Source: GCA-2720865 sp047630275 (GTDB taxonomy: Bacteria; Bdellovibrionota; Bacteriovoracia; Bacteriovoracales; Bacteriovoracaceae). Taken from it: a DNA stretch of 64,000 nucleotides. The notes beneath the pieces are model-generated. The model did not search any database and had not been told where the DNA came from. It saw only the letters and a list, made by a program, of their open reading frames with translations. The stretch is taken from contig JBLHVN010000002.1 in NCBI GenBank assembly GCA_047630275.1, positions 248,001 through 312,000 of the forward strand, given 5' to 3'. Made by a program: the position numbers and the translations under genes. This document shows positions 17,009 through 26,071 of the stretch, piece by piece. Within the stretch, counting starts at the first letter, position 1, and each line of letters starts with the position of its first letter.

Positions 17009-18161
17009 GGTTAGTCTCTGGGCAAACGAAAGCCTCTAAACGTTTAGTATAATCATCTTCAAATTCAGCTCTTGAAATCTTTGAAAGTTCAAAAAACTCC
17101 GACTTCTTTAACTCAGAAAAAAGATCGAAGGGTAAGAACTCTTCAAGCGAGTTAAGCCCACCATCTAATTGATCTATTAGATTTGAAAAGGCCCTAATAT
17201 AACCAAAGGCCTGATCTTGTCTTTTATAACCTTCATAAAAGGCACTGACGATTTCTGCTTTTTCAAAGAGCTCTAGCTTTTCACTCTTACCTAAATCAAT
17301 TCCCCATTGATCCATAAAGGGTCCTACTGGTACGAGAAACTTATGGGAGCGCCTTAGGCATCTAGGTTGGCGCATGGACATATGGCGGTGGTTTTCTTTA
17401 GAGGAAAACTCTTTGTTCACTTTTCCTGTATAAACTAAGATTTTAGAATAAGAGGGATTGATTTGGTGCCCTAGCTTAAAGATCCTTCTAAAGAAGGGAT
17501 CATTCTCATCCATCTTCCATTGAATCATCACTCTATCAAGATCACCGAAGTTATGGGCCATAAGCGGAGCTGATCTTAAAAAGTTTATTGAGTCTCGCTC
17601 TTCACGAAGCTGAATCAAAAGGTCTTCTTCTTTTTTAATCTCACTTAATATGAGCTCCGCCATCTCTGAGGCAAGCTCTGACTTTTTATTCTTAACAAGT
17701 GCGCAATAAGCACCAATGGCCACACTTAGCCAAGTTCCTTCATGGGTACTAAGAACTTCTCCATTTTTGGAGTTATAAGACTTTCTATTAGTCACTTGAG
17801 AATAATCCCATTTCCATGAATCCATTGTGATACGGGCCATGGGTTCAATGAATTTTTGAATGGAGCCCTCTTTCCAAAGGGACTCTCTAATTTGATTATC
17901 CACATCAGTAGGAACAAAGGTTCCGGCCGTGCTCCAATGAGCAGAGAGGCAAATATGAAAGTATTCAGCGAGGTCGATATTATTAAGAAGTTTCAGGTTT
18001 TTCTTATAGAACCTGAGCTTTTCAATAAAGGCTGTCTTAGGAGTGCTAGATTCAAGTTCCCCTTTAAATAAAAAAGGAGCTGTGTTCTCCACATGCTTAA
18101 GGAGAATATTAGGAGCGATTCCCTTGAGGACTGTCCCTGATTTTAGTCTTTTCTTGGCCAT
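16998..18161 (-). CDS. Large cytoplasmic protein of unknown function
   Basis: This 387-residue protein starts MAKKRLKSGTVLKGIAP. I chose ATG 18161 because the longer frame (to 18212) would overlap the divergent rluF gene. There is no signal peptide and no convincing membrane segment. The sequence is mostly helical with a Trp-rich block (SLWKEGS...MDSWKWDYSQ, about 105-140) and a basic cluster (HRHMSMRQPRCLRRSHKF, about 275). I do not recognise a family, catalytic motif or repeat. It diverges from rluF over about 80 bases. Confidence 0.65.
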   Translation of the reverse strand: MAKKRLKSGTVLKGIAPNILLKHVENTAPFLFKGELESSTPKTAFIEKLRFYKKNLKLLNNIDLAEYFHICLSAHWSTAGTFVPTDVDNQIRESLWKEGSIQKFIEPMARITMDSWKWDYSQVTNRKSYNSKNGEVLSTHEGTWLSVAIGAYCALVKNKKSELASEMAELILSEIKKEEDLLIQLREERDSINFLRSAPLMAHNFGDLDRVMIQWKMDENDPFFRRIFKLGHQINPSYSKILVYTGKVNKEFSSKENHRHMSMRQPRCLRRSHKFLVPVGPFMDQWGIDLGKSEKLELFEKAEIVSAFYEGYKRQDQAFGYIRAFSNLIDQLDGGLNSLEEFLPFDLFSELKKSEFFELSKISRAEFEDDYTKRLEAFVCPETNLSF

Positions 18162-18241
18162 AAGTATCCATAACACGTGAATATCAAAAAGGAATGGAAA
18201 ATTCCTATTCATATCTATATTTACGAAGTAATTTGCCCTCC

Positions 18242-19090
18242 ATGAGTGAAAACGAGATCCGTCTTAATAAATACATAAGCCAAAGTGGCCTTTGCTCCCG
18301 CAGGGAAGCTGATAACTTTATCGAACAAGGTAAGGTTTTTATTAACGATGTCTTGGCTGAAACTGGTGATCAAGTAAAGCCTGGAGATAAAGTTCGAGTC
18401 AACGGGCAGGACATTGCTCCAAAGGATAAGGAAAGGCTGATCCTCATCGCCCTAAATAAACCCGTAGGGATAGTTAGCACCACTGAAGAAAGTGAACGCT
18501 CAAATATTGTCGATTTTATAGGACATCCGACAAGGATCTTTCCCATTGGCCGCTTAGACAAAGATTCACAGGGACTGATCTTCCTGACTAATGACGGGGA
18601 CCTGGTTAATAAGATTCTTAGGGCCGGAAATAATCACGAAAAAGAATATATCGTAACTGTTAATAAACCCATCAATGATAGCTTTGTTAAAGGAATGTCA
18701 GCGGGGGTTCCTATTCTTGGGGTAAACACCAAAAGATGTAAGGTCGAACAAGTATCAACTTTTGATTTTAAGATCACTTTAATCCAAGGGCTCAACCGAC
18801 AGATCAGAAGGATGTGTGAGCACTTTGGTTATGAAGTTAAGAGATTAGAAAGAACAAGGATTATGAATGTTTCTTTAAAAGGCATCAGTACCGGTGACTG
18901 GAGAGATCTTGATCCTGAAGAATTAAAGACCCTCTTTAAGTTAATTGAAGGAAGCTCTTCAGAGGCCTCACCTAAAAAGAAAAAAGGGCCTCCAAAGAAG
19001 CCCTCTAATAATAAGGGACAGATGAAAAAGTCCCCTATCCAATATAAGCCCTCTCCCCTTAGAACTTCTAAGAAGAAAAAGCGCCGTTAA
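18242..19090 (+). CDS. rluF: 23S rRNA pseudouridine(2604) synthase RluF
   Basis: This 282-residue protein has an N-terminal S4 RNA-binding domain (RLNKYISQSGLCSRREADNF) and the RsuA/RluF catalytic domain. The catalytic Asp lies in IGRLDKDSQGLIFLTNDGD. RluF-specific blocks include LIALNKPVGIVSTTE, ILRAGNNHEKEYIVTV, GLNRQIRRMCEHFGYEVK and RLERTRIMNVSL. A Lys/Pro/Ser-rich tail of about 40 residues follows, as in other RluF proteins. I chose ATG 18242 because MSENEIRLNKYIS is the natural family start; a longer frame from 18194 would run into the divergent gene. Confidence 0.95.
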   Translation: MSENEIRLNKYISQSGLCSRREADNFIEQGKVFINDVLAETGDQVKPGDKVRVNGQDIAPKDKERLILIALNKPVGIVSTTEESERSNIVDFIGHPTRIFPIGRLDKDSQGLIFLTNDGDLVNKILRAGNNHEKEYIVTVNKPINDSFVKGMSAGVPILGVNTKRCKVEQVSTFDFKITLIQGLNRQIRRMCEHFGYEVKRLERTRIMNVSLKGISTGDWRDLDPEELKTLFKLIEGSSSEASPKKKKGPPKKPSNNKGQMKKSPIQYKPSPLRTSKKKKRR

Positions 19091-19091
19091 G

Positions 19092-19562
19092 TTAGTTTAA
19101 GCAGCCTGTTGCCGGAATAAGAATCCCAAGCTTAGAGCTCTCTAAGACTGTTCCTTGTCCAAAATCAATCTTTACTTGTTCGTTGTAATTCTTCTGGCAC
19201 TTTCCAAAAACAATTCGTGGCTTCTTACTGACTTCTTTAGTTACAGTAACTGTAACTTCAGCATGACCAAATCGATTATGTGAATCATTCACAATCTGAT
19301 CAAGTAGATCTAAATCACAGCCTTTTACAATGGCCCTTCTAGGATCAATTTTTATAATATCTTGTCCGCCCATGATGTATTTAAGGTTCAGTTCAGTAAA
19401 AGTTCTCTCTTCACGGGGCAAATCTCCACCGAGTCTTGTTACACATTGTAGTTCGTGAACACTTTGCATCGTTTTAAAGACGACTTCTTCAGTATCAAAG
19501 CGGCTACTTGCAAGGACTGTAGTACTCATCAAAACGGCCATCACTACTATTATCTTTTTCAT
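19092..19562 (-). CDS. Exported four-cysteine protein of unknown function
   Basis: This 156-residue protein has a signal peptide (cleavage after VLA, about residue 18). The mature domain is beta-rich with four cysteines (LQCVT, KGCDL, GKCQK, TGCLN) likely in two disulfides. No family is recognised. It ends 2 bases from the rluF stop on the other strand. It diverges from the exported MBL hydrolase, separated by an AT-rich spacer with an inverted repeat. Confidence 0.7.
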   Translation of the reverse strand: MKKIIVVMAVLMSTTVLASSRFDTEEVVFKTMQSVHELQCVTRLGGDLPREERTFTELNLKYIMGGQDIIKIDPRRAIVKGCDLDLLDQIVNDSHNRFGHAEVTVTVTKEVSKKPRIVFGKCQKNYNEQVKIDFGQGTVLESSKLGILIPATGCLN

Positions 19563-19637
19563 CTCTCTCTCCCTTTTCTTTTGAGTGTTTCGTTACGCAA
19601 TAGATAGCCTTAGAAGAAGTATAAATATAATAATAAA

Positions 19638-19654
19638 TATTACTGTATGTAATA
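19638..19654. promoter_or_regulatory. Inverted repeat in a divergent promoter region
   Basis: TATTAC-TGTAT-GTAATA is a perfect 6+6 dyad in a very AT-rich spacer between divergent genes (19563-19744). It may be a regulator site. No recognised consensus is matched, and chance symmetry is possible. Confidence 0.3.
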
Positions 19655-19744
19655 AGCTTGATTTATATATAAAGAAGCAAGGCATCTAGACTGCCTGTTC
19701 ATTCGTCCCTAGTATCTAATTCTCATTTAAAAAAGGATAGGATT

Positions 19745-20617
19745 ATGAAATTACTTATACTTAGCTTATTTTTCCCAAGCCTTCTCATGGCCCAGGATTT
19801 TAATAAGGTTCAGATTAAGACAATTAAGATCTCTAAAAATGTCCATATGCTCCAAGGTGCAGGTGGAAATATCGGAGTTCTCTCCGGCAATGACGGTGTC
19901 TTTATTATTGATGATCAGTTCGCTCCGTTAACTAAAAAGATAAAAGCAGCTATCTCAAAGATTTCAAAAAAGCCAATTAAGTACGTCTTCAATACTCATT
20001 GGCATTTTGATCATACCGGCGGAAATGAAAACCTTGGAAAAAGTGGAACTGTCATCGTGGCCCACGAGAATGTGAGGAAGCTACTTTCAAAGGATCAGAT
20101 GCTAAAGGTTTTTGGAAAAGAACTTAAGGCCTCTCCAAAAGTAGCCCTTCCAGTGATCACTTTTAATTCTAGGATTAACTTCCATTTAAATAACGAGCAC
20201 CTTAATATCTTTCACGTTGAAAATGCTCATACTAATGGAGATGGAATCATTCATTTTAAAGAATCAAATGTCTTTCATATGGGAGATACCTTCTTTAAAG
20301 ATAAATTTCCTTTTATAGACGTGCAGCACGGAGGAAGTTTAAATGGGATCATCCTCGCCGCAGAAAGGGTCTTAGCTATGTCTAATCCTAAGACAAAGTT
20401 TATACCTGGACACGGGGATCTCGCTGATCAAAATGATCTTAGAAACTATATAAGAACTCTTAAAGATGTTCAGCTGCGTCTTAGTAAGTACAAAAGAAAA
20501 AACCTAAGTCTTGATAGACTTCTAAAGAAAAAACCTCTGGAGGATTTAGATAAGACCTATGGAGCAGGTTTTATGAAAACGGATAAGTGGATAAGTATAG
20601 TTTATCCAACTTTATAA
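19745..20617 (+). CDS. Exported MBL-fold metallo-hydrolase
   Basis: This 290-residue protein has a signal peptide (cleavage after MAQ, about residue 17) and a metallo-beta-lactamase fold. The zinc motif is NTHWHFDHTGGN (HxHxDH), and further ligands fit HVENAHTNGD, HMGDTFF and FIPGHGDLAD. The domain order matches the QuiP/SoxH-like group of periplasmic MBL hydrolases rather than a true class B beta-lactamase, though antibiotic hydrolysis cannot be excluded from sequence. AAAGGATAGG precedes the ATG. It ends at a shared bidirectional terminator. Confidence 0.88.
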   Translation: MKLLILSLFFPSLLMAQDFNKVQIKTIKISKNVHMLQGAGGNIGVLSGNDGVFIIDDQFAPLTKKIKAAISKISKKPIKYVFNTHWHFDHTGGNENLGKSGTVIVAHENVRKLLSKDQMLKVFGKELKASPKVALPVITFNSRINFHLNNEHLNIFHVENAHTNGDGIIHFKESNVFHMGDTFFKDKFPFIDVQHGGSLNGIILAAERVLAMSNPKTKFIPGHGDLADQNDLRNYIRTLKDVQLRLSKYKRKNLSLDRLLKKKPLEDLDKTYGAGFMKTDKWISIVYPTL

Positions 20618-20622
20618 AAAGT

Positions 20623-20646
20623 AGGGCCTAGGTGAGACTAGGCCTT
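20623..20646. terminator. Bidirectional intrinsic terminator
   Basis: The stem GGCCTAG/CTAGGCC (7 perfect pairs, extended by G-T and A-T pairs) has loop GTGAGA. An A-run precedes it and a T-rich stretch follows. It lies between the convergent MBL hydrolase and DUF3050 genes and includes the stop codon of the latter. Confidence 0.8.
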
Positions 20647-21360
20647 CTCTATTTCATTCAAGATAAAATCCCAAAGCTTCTTTCTCATCTTTAATGATTC
20701 TTCAGCAGTCTTTAGAATTTCCTCTCGTTTAATTTCAGTATCCCCTATCAGCTCTAAGCATTTTTCTGCCATAGGACCATGCTCATCTCCATCAAGTTCT
20801 ATATGCCTCTCTAAGTAGTATTGAAACAGACTATCAGGATGACCTGAGTTTTTTAATATACTTACTATAGGCTTAAAGATCTCTGGGATTAACTTCTCTC
20901 GGCCATAAAAGAATGAAGCTGCAACTTCATGGACTTTACCATTTAAGGCTAAATTTAAGTGATAGCGTACGACTTCTCTTAAATCGCTTGGTAAGGAATC
21001 AAAATTAAGATCTTCTGAGAAGCTTTCAATTGGGCCAATTTCAGCTCCTAGTTCCTTCATCGCATTAAGATATAAAGAGTAATGACTAGTGGCCCTTCCT
21101 TCTTTATCTAAATCACTTTCCTCACCAAGAACTATCTCATTCACTAGGCGCACTAATTCGGGATCAAAGTTTGAGTCGTTCCATGGAATAGCCACACAAG
21201 TGACTTTTCTTTGAAGGGACTTTAAAAGACTCATAAAGTCCCAAACTGCAAAGATATGATATTTCATAAAAATGCGGATATTTTTTAAAGTGTCTAGGCG
21301 TTTATAGAGAGGATGCTTAGATAGTTCCTCATGTTTTCTAGTTATAATTGTTGTTTGCAT
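20638..21360 (-). CDS. DUF3050 protein, haem-oxygenase-like fold
   Basis: This 240-residue soluble helical protein matches DUF3050 in its key blocks: KHPLYKRLDTLKNIRIFMKYH, FAVWDFMSLLKSLQ, VAIPW and the C-terminal ERHIELDGDEHGPMA. The conserved His/Glu/Asp positions fit the di-iron centre of haem-oxygenase-like oxidases (HDO group), so an oxidative or N-oxygenase role is possible, but no reaction is established for this subgroup. It stands alone, with no biosynthetic neighbour. Confidence 0.75.
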   Translation of the reverse strand: MQTTIITRKHEELSKHPLYKRLDTLKNIRIFMKYHIFAVWDFMSLLKSLQRKVTCVAIPWNDSNFDPELVRLVNEIVLGEESDLDKEGRATSHYSLYLNAMKELGAEIGPIESFSEDLNFDSLPSDLREVVRYHLNLALNGKVHEVAASFFYGREKLIPEIFKPIVSILKNSGHPDSLFQYYLERHIELDGDEHGPMAEKCLELIGDTEIKREEILKTAEESLKMRKKLWDFILNEIEKA

Positions 21361-21464
21361 AAGCTCTTATATCGGCAAAATATCGAAGAGAAAAGACCAA
21401 CTAAGACGTTCAGGTTAACTAATGATTATTAAATAAAAGCCGACTAGTGTATTGAGGGGTTTCC

Positions 21465-22538
21465 ATGAGAGTCATTTTAGTTATTTATTCGCTTTTATTA
21501 ATGAATTTTCAAGCTATTGCGTCGGAGGCTAAACCAACTGTAAAAGGAATGGTTACCAAGAAGTATGCAAGCATTTTAGAGCACTCTTATAAAGAGGCCA
21601 TAAATGAATATATTGAAAATAGATCTACCCCTAAGAAACTTTTTTCTTATTTTAATAAAACTGATGCCCGTTACCTTAAGAAGCTAATGGATGAAAAAAA
21701 TGTTTCAAGGCTTCCAAAGATCATTTCCTATAAGAAAGGGCACTATCTCTTGTTTAAAGGAAATAAAGTCTATCTCTCCCCTACCTTTGCTTACAATCAA
21801 GAGATCATTTTTAATGGAAAGAAATTTCTATTTGATAAAAATCTATCAGTCATTGAAAACTCTCAAAAGCTTCAACACTTTATGGGTGCCAAGAAGGTCA
21901 CCTTCCTTTCCTCGTTTATAATGAATGAAGCTCAGGCGTTTGTATGTGGTGGTTTTTGTGTAGGCGCTTTGGTTGTTGGAACCATAGCCTTTGGTGTTAT
22001 GGCAGCTTCAAAAGTAAACAGCTTTATGAATGGAAGCAGCGGAGAATTAAAAAAGTTCCGAGAAGAGATAAAAAACAAGAAAAAGCAATGCGATACTGAT
22101 CTAAATAATGTTGAATCCCATTCGAGTTATTTTAACAAATATAATAAATCTCCTGGATCATTTGAAACTTTTGAAAATTTAAAAAAGGTTTCAAACTTTA
22201 TAGAAAAAAGTGATTCAGAGAAATCAAAAGTTCAAGAGCAACTTTATAAAGACTATGGCTTTGACAATTTAAAGAATTGTGGGGAATTTGCAAAAAATTA
22301 CCAATCTAAGATTGGAATAGCTGATAAAAAGAAAAACAGATTGGCTGAGGCGATGGGTGAAACGGCTCAAAACCCAGATTCTAAGGGTGCTATTTGTACT
22401 GAAATAAACGAGTATATTGATTGTTTAAATCAGTTTGATCAAGTTCACAAAGGTCATGTTAATCAAGGTGATGGCTACAAGAAGGACATAGGGGTCTATT
22501 ACGAATCCGATGCCTATTCTAACTCCAGGTCTAAATAA
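21465..22538 (+). CDS. Exported protein with an internal hydrophobic Gly/Ala hairpin
   Basis: This 357-residue protein starts with a signal peptide (cleavage after AIA, about residue 19). GAGGGG precedes the ATG by 5 bases. A domain of about 140 residues is followed by a hydrophobic stretch FVCGGFCVGALVVGTIAFGV (about 164-183) flanked by a CGGFC motif. A helical, Lys/Glu-rich part with three more cysteines (KQCDT, KNCGE, AICTE, DCLN) follows. I recognise no family. The internal segment could be a membrane insertion element or the core of a soluble domain. Confidence 0.65.
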   Translation: MRVILVIYSLLLMNFQAIASEAKPTVKGMVTKKYASILEHSYKEAINEYIENRSTPKKLFSYFNKTDARYLKKLMDEKNVSRLPKIISYKKGHYLLFKGNKVYLSPTFAYNQEIIFNGKKFLFDKNLSVIENSQKLQHFMGAKKVTFLSSFIMNEAQAFVCGGFCVGALVVGTIAFGVMAASKVNSFMNGSSGELKKFREEIKNKKKQCDTDLNNVESHSSYFNKYNKSPGSFETFENLKKVSNFIEKSDSEKSKVQEQLYKDYGFDNLKNCGEFAKNYQSKIGIADKKKNRLAEAMGETAQNPDSKGAICTEINEYIDCLNQFDQVHKGHVNQGDGYKKDIGVYYESDAYSNSRSK

Positions 22539-22650
22539 TAACGGAGTTTTTTAATCATCTTCGGCTTACCCAAATTTTACAATTAAAGAGTAGGAAAACG
22601 AGCTCGTTCTCCCGTAATATTAAGGAAAGCCCTTTTATAAAGGAGGACAT

Positions 22651-23655
22651 TTGAGAATCAACAGAACTTACATTCTTCTTTTACTAAGCTCGCTCTTTTT
22701 GCTTCTTCTTGTTCTTGCACCAAAGGCCCAGGCCGGTGAGACCTTTGAGCAATGGAAAGTTAAGTACGCTAAAAAAGCAAGTAAGCGTGGCCTTCCTTAT
22801 CAATTTGTTATCGATACTTTAAGAGACGTTAAGTTTGATCCTGAAGTTGTAAAGAAAGATAAGAACCAAATCATTCTTAGTAAGAAAGCTGATTACCAAA
22901 GTTTTATGAAGAGATGGCTTCGAGACTCTCCTTCTCGCATTGAACGAGGACTCTTAGAGTTAGAAAAGAACCGGGAGCTCCTAGAGAAAGTCGAAAGAAA
23001 ATACGGCGTTGAAAAAGAAATCATTGTGGCCCTTTGGGGAGTAGAAACTCTCTATGGTGATATTGTCGGTAACGATAATATAGTCCGCTCGCTCTCAAGC
23101 CTTGCCTATGATGGAAGAAGAAGAAAGTTCTTTGAAACTCAATTAAATGCCGCCCTTAGGATTATCCGTAAAGGTCATGTCAAAGTAGAAGACTTCGTAG
23201 GCTCGTGGGCCGGCGCAACTGGCCAGTGCCAGTTCATGCCTTCAAACATAAATGTCTATGCAGTGGACTTTGACGGTGATGGAAAGAAAGATATTTGGAA
23301 TAATAAAGCCGACCTCTTCGCCTCCATTGCAAACTTTCTAAAAAAAGCGGGCTGGAAAAAGGATAAAAGCATTGGCTCCCTTGCCCTTAACTCAAGAGAG
23401 TTTGAAGGCTCTTTAAATAAATATAGATCGCTAAAGTCTTATCAAAAACTAGGCTTTACTGATATTGACGGAGGGGAACTTAATTCTCGAAAATGGATTA
23501 AAAGAAAAGCTTCTCGCATCACGATGAAGAATTCTCCAGTTGTCTTAAGAGGGAGCAATTATAAAGTGCTTAAGCGCTGGAACCGCTCTAGCCTCTTCGC
23601 GGCATTTAATATTATTCTTGTGGACGCTTTTAAACAAAAGAACTCTATCAATTAG
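22651..23655 (+). CDS. mltB: Lytic murein transglycosylase B family (MltB/SLT_2)
   Basis: This 334-residue exported protein has the MltB fold and cleaves peptidoglycan glycan strands with 1,6-anhydro ring formation. The catalytic Glu132 lies in VALWGVETLYGD. SFMKRWLRDSPSRIERG and GSWAGATGQCQFMPSN are family blocks, and a DFDGDGKKDIW calcium-like loop follows, as in MltB. The start codon is TTG at 22651, fixed by AGGAGG 5 bases upstream; the encoded N-terminus is a signal peptide ending AQAG with no lipobox Cys, so this form is soluble rather than a lipoprotein. It is monocistronic. Confidence 0.92.
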   Translation: MRINRTYILLLLSSLFLLLLVLAPKAQAGETFEQWKVKYAKKASKRGLPYQFVIDTLRDVKFDPEVVKKDKNQIILSKKADYQSFMKRWLRDSPSRIERGLLELEKNRELLEKVERKYGVEKEIIVALWGVETLYGDIVGNDNIVRSLSSLAYDGRRRKFFETQLNAALRIIRKGHVKVEDFVGSWAGATGQCQFMPSNINVYAVDFDGDGKKDIWNNKADLFASIANFLKKAGWKKDKSIGSLALNSREFEGSLNKYRSLKSYQKLGFTDIDGGELNSRKWIKRKASRITMKNSPVVLRGSNYKVLKRWNRSSLFAAFNIILVDAFKQKNSIN

Positions 23656-23747
23656 TTTGGTATTTCAGATACTTACCCCCCCTAGATCCTATTCTTAAAG
23701 CCCTTTTAAAATGTTAGGATAAACTACACATACGTTAGGGACACTTC

Positions 23748-24506
23748 ATGCTTATTGTTATTTCGCCGGCCAAGAAACTAGATTTTGAAAATCAGGCCCC
23801 TTTAAAAGACTTCTCTCAGCCTCTGTTTCTCAAAGAAGCAAACTTACTTATCAATGATCTAAAAAAATGTAAGCCTGAAGAGATCTCAAAACTTATGGGT
23901 CTTAGTGAAAACCTCACTAAACTTAATATCCAAAGGTATAAAACCTTTAAAACTCCCTTTAATCTAAAGAATTCAAAGCAGGCCCTTTATGCTTTTCGAG
24001 GTGATACTTATGTAGGCCTTGATGCTGATACTATGGAGAGCAAGCAAGTTAAGTTTGCTCAAGATCATTTAAGGATTCTATCAGGTCTCTATGGATTAGT
24101 TTCACCTCTTGATCTTATTCAGCCTTATCGACTTGAGATGGGTACAAAGTTCTCATGCCAAGGAAAAGCCAATCTTCATAAATTCTGGAATGAGCCCGTA
24201 ACAAATAAAGTAAACGAGCTTCTAGATAAAAAGAAGGTTCTTATAAATTTAGCGAGTAAAGAGTACTTTTCAGCCATTGATTTAAAAAAGCTTAATGGTG
24301 AAGTCATCACCCCTGTCTTTAAAGAAAAAAAGGATGATGATTATAAGATCATTAGCTTCTTTGCCAAGAAGGCCAGAGGAATGATGTCTCGCTATATTAT
24401 TGATAATGAATTAACCGATCCAAAAGACATCCTTTCTTTTGATAGAGATAACTACAAATATAATAAGAAACTCTCCACACCGAGCGAGCCGGTCTTCACT
24501 CGATGA
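23748..24506 (+). CDS. yaaA: Peroxide stress protein YaaA
   Basis: This 252-residue YaaA (DUF328) protein is a DNA-binding factor that limits free iron and Fenton damage during peroxide stress in Escherichia coli. Family marks are MLIVISPAKKLDFE, ALYAFRGDTYVGLDADT, LRILSGLYGLVSPLDLIQPYRLEMG-type blocks and FFAKKARGMMSRYII. It is full length. The last 4 bases overlap the start of an MFS transporter gene (ATGA), so the two are translationally coupled. Confidence 0.95.
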   Translation: MLIVISPAKKLDFENQAPLKDFSQPLFLKEANLLINDLKKCKPEEISKLMGLSENLTKLNIQRYKTFKTPFNLKNSKQALYAFRGDTYVGLDADTMESKQVKFAQDHLRILSGLYGLVSPLDLIQPYRLEMGTKFSCQGKANLHKFWNEPVTNKVNELLDKKKVLINLASKEYFSAIDLKKLNGEVITPVFKEKKDDDYKIISFFAKKARGMMSRYIIDNELTDPKDILSFDRDNYKYNKKLSTPSEPVFTR

Positions 24507-25711
24507 AGAATCAAAGTTGGGGCTTTATCGCGTTGATGGCCCTTCTTATGTCCTTTGTGGCCCTTGCTATCGATGCCATGCTACCGGCCCTAGGGCAAAT
24601 TGCTATCGACTTAAATGTTGAAAATAGAAATGACGTTCAGCAAGTGATCTCATCGATCTTCTTAGGCATGTCCTTTGGGCTAATCTTCTTTGGACCTTTT
24701 TCAGATTCCTATGGAAGAAAGCCAGCCATTTATCTTGGAATGAGCATCTTTATCATAGGCTGCTTAATTTCAATCTTTAGCCAAAGCTTCAATATGATGA
24801 TCCTAGGGAGAATCCTCCAGGGATTAGGCGGCGCCTCTTGTAGAGTCATCACCATTGCCATGATCAGAGATAAGTTTGAAGGAGCTGAGATGGGTAAAGT
24901 CATGTCCCTCATCATGATCTTCTTTATAATGGTTCCTGCTCTCGCTCCCTCTATTGGACAACTTATTCTTTTGATTGCTTCTTGGAGGGCGATCTTTTAT
25001 TTAATGCTTCTTCTTGGAGTGATCAGCATGATCTGGCTCGCCTTAAAGCAAGAAGAAACCCTAGCACTTGATAAGCGCCTTAACTTCTCCCTCGGGACCA
25101 TCTGGAATGGTGTCATAGAAACTGTTAAGAATAAAGTTTCAAGAAGCTATACCCTTGCAGCAGCCTTTGTATTTGGCGCCTTTATAAGCTATCTAAGTTC
25201 TTCTCAGCAAATCTTTCAAACTCAATATGGAGTTGGAAAACTCTTCTCTCTTTATTTTGGCGTCTTGGCCTTATCTATTGGCTCTGCCTCTTTTGCCAAC
25301 TCAAGATGGCTAGAGAGACACTCTATGGAGACTCTTTGCTTGCAGGCCCTAAAATTTATGGTGGTCTTTGGCTTAGTCTTCTTTCCCATAGCTCTCTATT
25401 TTAAGGGAAATCCTCCTCTTCCAATTCTGATGATCTATTTAATGGGGACTTTCTTTACTTTAGGAATTCTCTTTGGAAACTTTAACACCCTGGCCATTCA
25501 ACCGCTTGGTCATATTGCGGGAGTGGCCAACTCTGTGATCAGCTCTATTCAAACCTTTATCTCTGTTTTGATTGGAGGAACCATCAGTCACTTTTATGAT
25601 GGTTCCATCTTGCCCATAGTCGCTAGTTTTCTAGGACTTGGTTTTATATCACTCTTGATTGTTAGGAGAACTATTAATACCCATCTCCTCGAGACAGCCA
25701 GGAATTCCTAA
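24503..25711 (+). CDS. MFS multidrug transporter, Bcr/CflA family
   Basis: This 402-residue protein has about 12 membrane segments. The drug:H+ antiporter signs are IDAMLPALGQIAIDL in the first segment and the loop motif GPFSDSYGRKPAIYLG between segments 2 and 3, followed by GRILQGLGGASCRV. This matches the Bcr/CflA group, which exports bicyclomycin, chloramphenicol or related compounds. The start overlaps the yaaA stop by 4 bases. Coupling to a peroxide stress gene is unusual but may only reflect operon packing. The 3' end overlaps a small opposing gene by 63 bases. Confidence 0.92.
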   Translation: MKNQSWGFIALMALLMSFVALAIDAMLPALGQIAIDLNVENRNDVQQVISSIFLGMSFGLIFFGPFSDSYGRKPAIYLGMSIFIIGCLISIFSQSFNMMILGRILQGLGGASCRVITIAMIRDKFEGAEMGKVMSLIMIFFIMVPALAPSIGQLILLIASWRAIFYLMLLLGVISMIWLALKQEETLALDKRLNFSLGTIWNGVIETVKNKVSRSYTLAAAFVFGAFISYLSSSQQIFQTQYGVGKLFSLYFGVLALSIGSASFANSRWLERHSMETLCLQALKFMVVFGLVFFPIALYFKGNPPLPILMIYLMGTFFTLGILFGNFNTLAIQPLGHIAGVANSVISSIQTFISVLIGGTISHFYDGSILPIVASFLGLGFISLLIVRRTINTHLLETARNS

Positions 25712-25972
25712 ACGTTGAGTAGAAGCGCAGGTTAAAATATCTTTATAATCGTAAGTCTTATCTTTAATAGCTTCGTAACATTCCATCATCTCACCAGCGC
25801 TCATACGGTACTGACAAAGTTCTACAGGAATGGTTTCAAAAGAGTGTTTGCTTATAAGCTCTTTACAGCTTTCTTTGTCATATGATGGAACTTCATCGGC
25901 ACACATCGTGATATCCCCAGCAATTGAAGAAAATGAAAAAAGGAAGGCCATCAGTAAAAATACAGATTTCAT
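25649..25972 (-). CDS. Small exported six-cysteine protein
   Basis: This 107-residue protein has a signal peptide (MKSVFLLMAFLFSFSSIAG). The mature part has six cysteines (MCADE, SCKEL, LCQYR, ECYEA, TCAST, GCLEE), probably three disulfides in a helical protein. AGGAG lies 8 bases before the ATG. The last 63 bases overlap the end of the convergent MFS gene, so the coding of both strands is used there. No family is recognised. Confidence 0.65.
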   Translation of the reverse strand: MKSVFLLMAFLFSFSSIAGDITMCADEVPSYDKESCKELISKHSFETIPVELCQYRMSAGEMMECYEAIKDKTYDYKDILTCASTQRLGIPGCLEEMGINSSPNNQE

Positions 25973-26071
25973 AAGTTTAACTCCTAGTTAATGCAGTGAA
26001 TCATAGCAGTTTTTAGAAAAGTCTAAAGACCCCCCTGTAAGGCTTACATATTTGTTAGTTATTTTGGGTAT

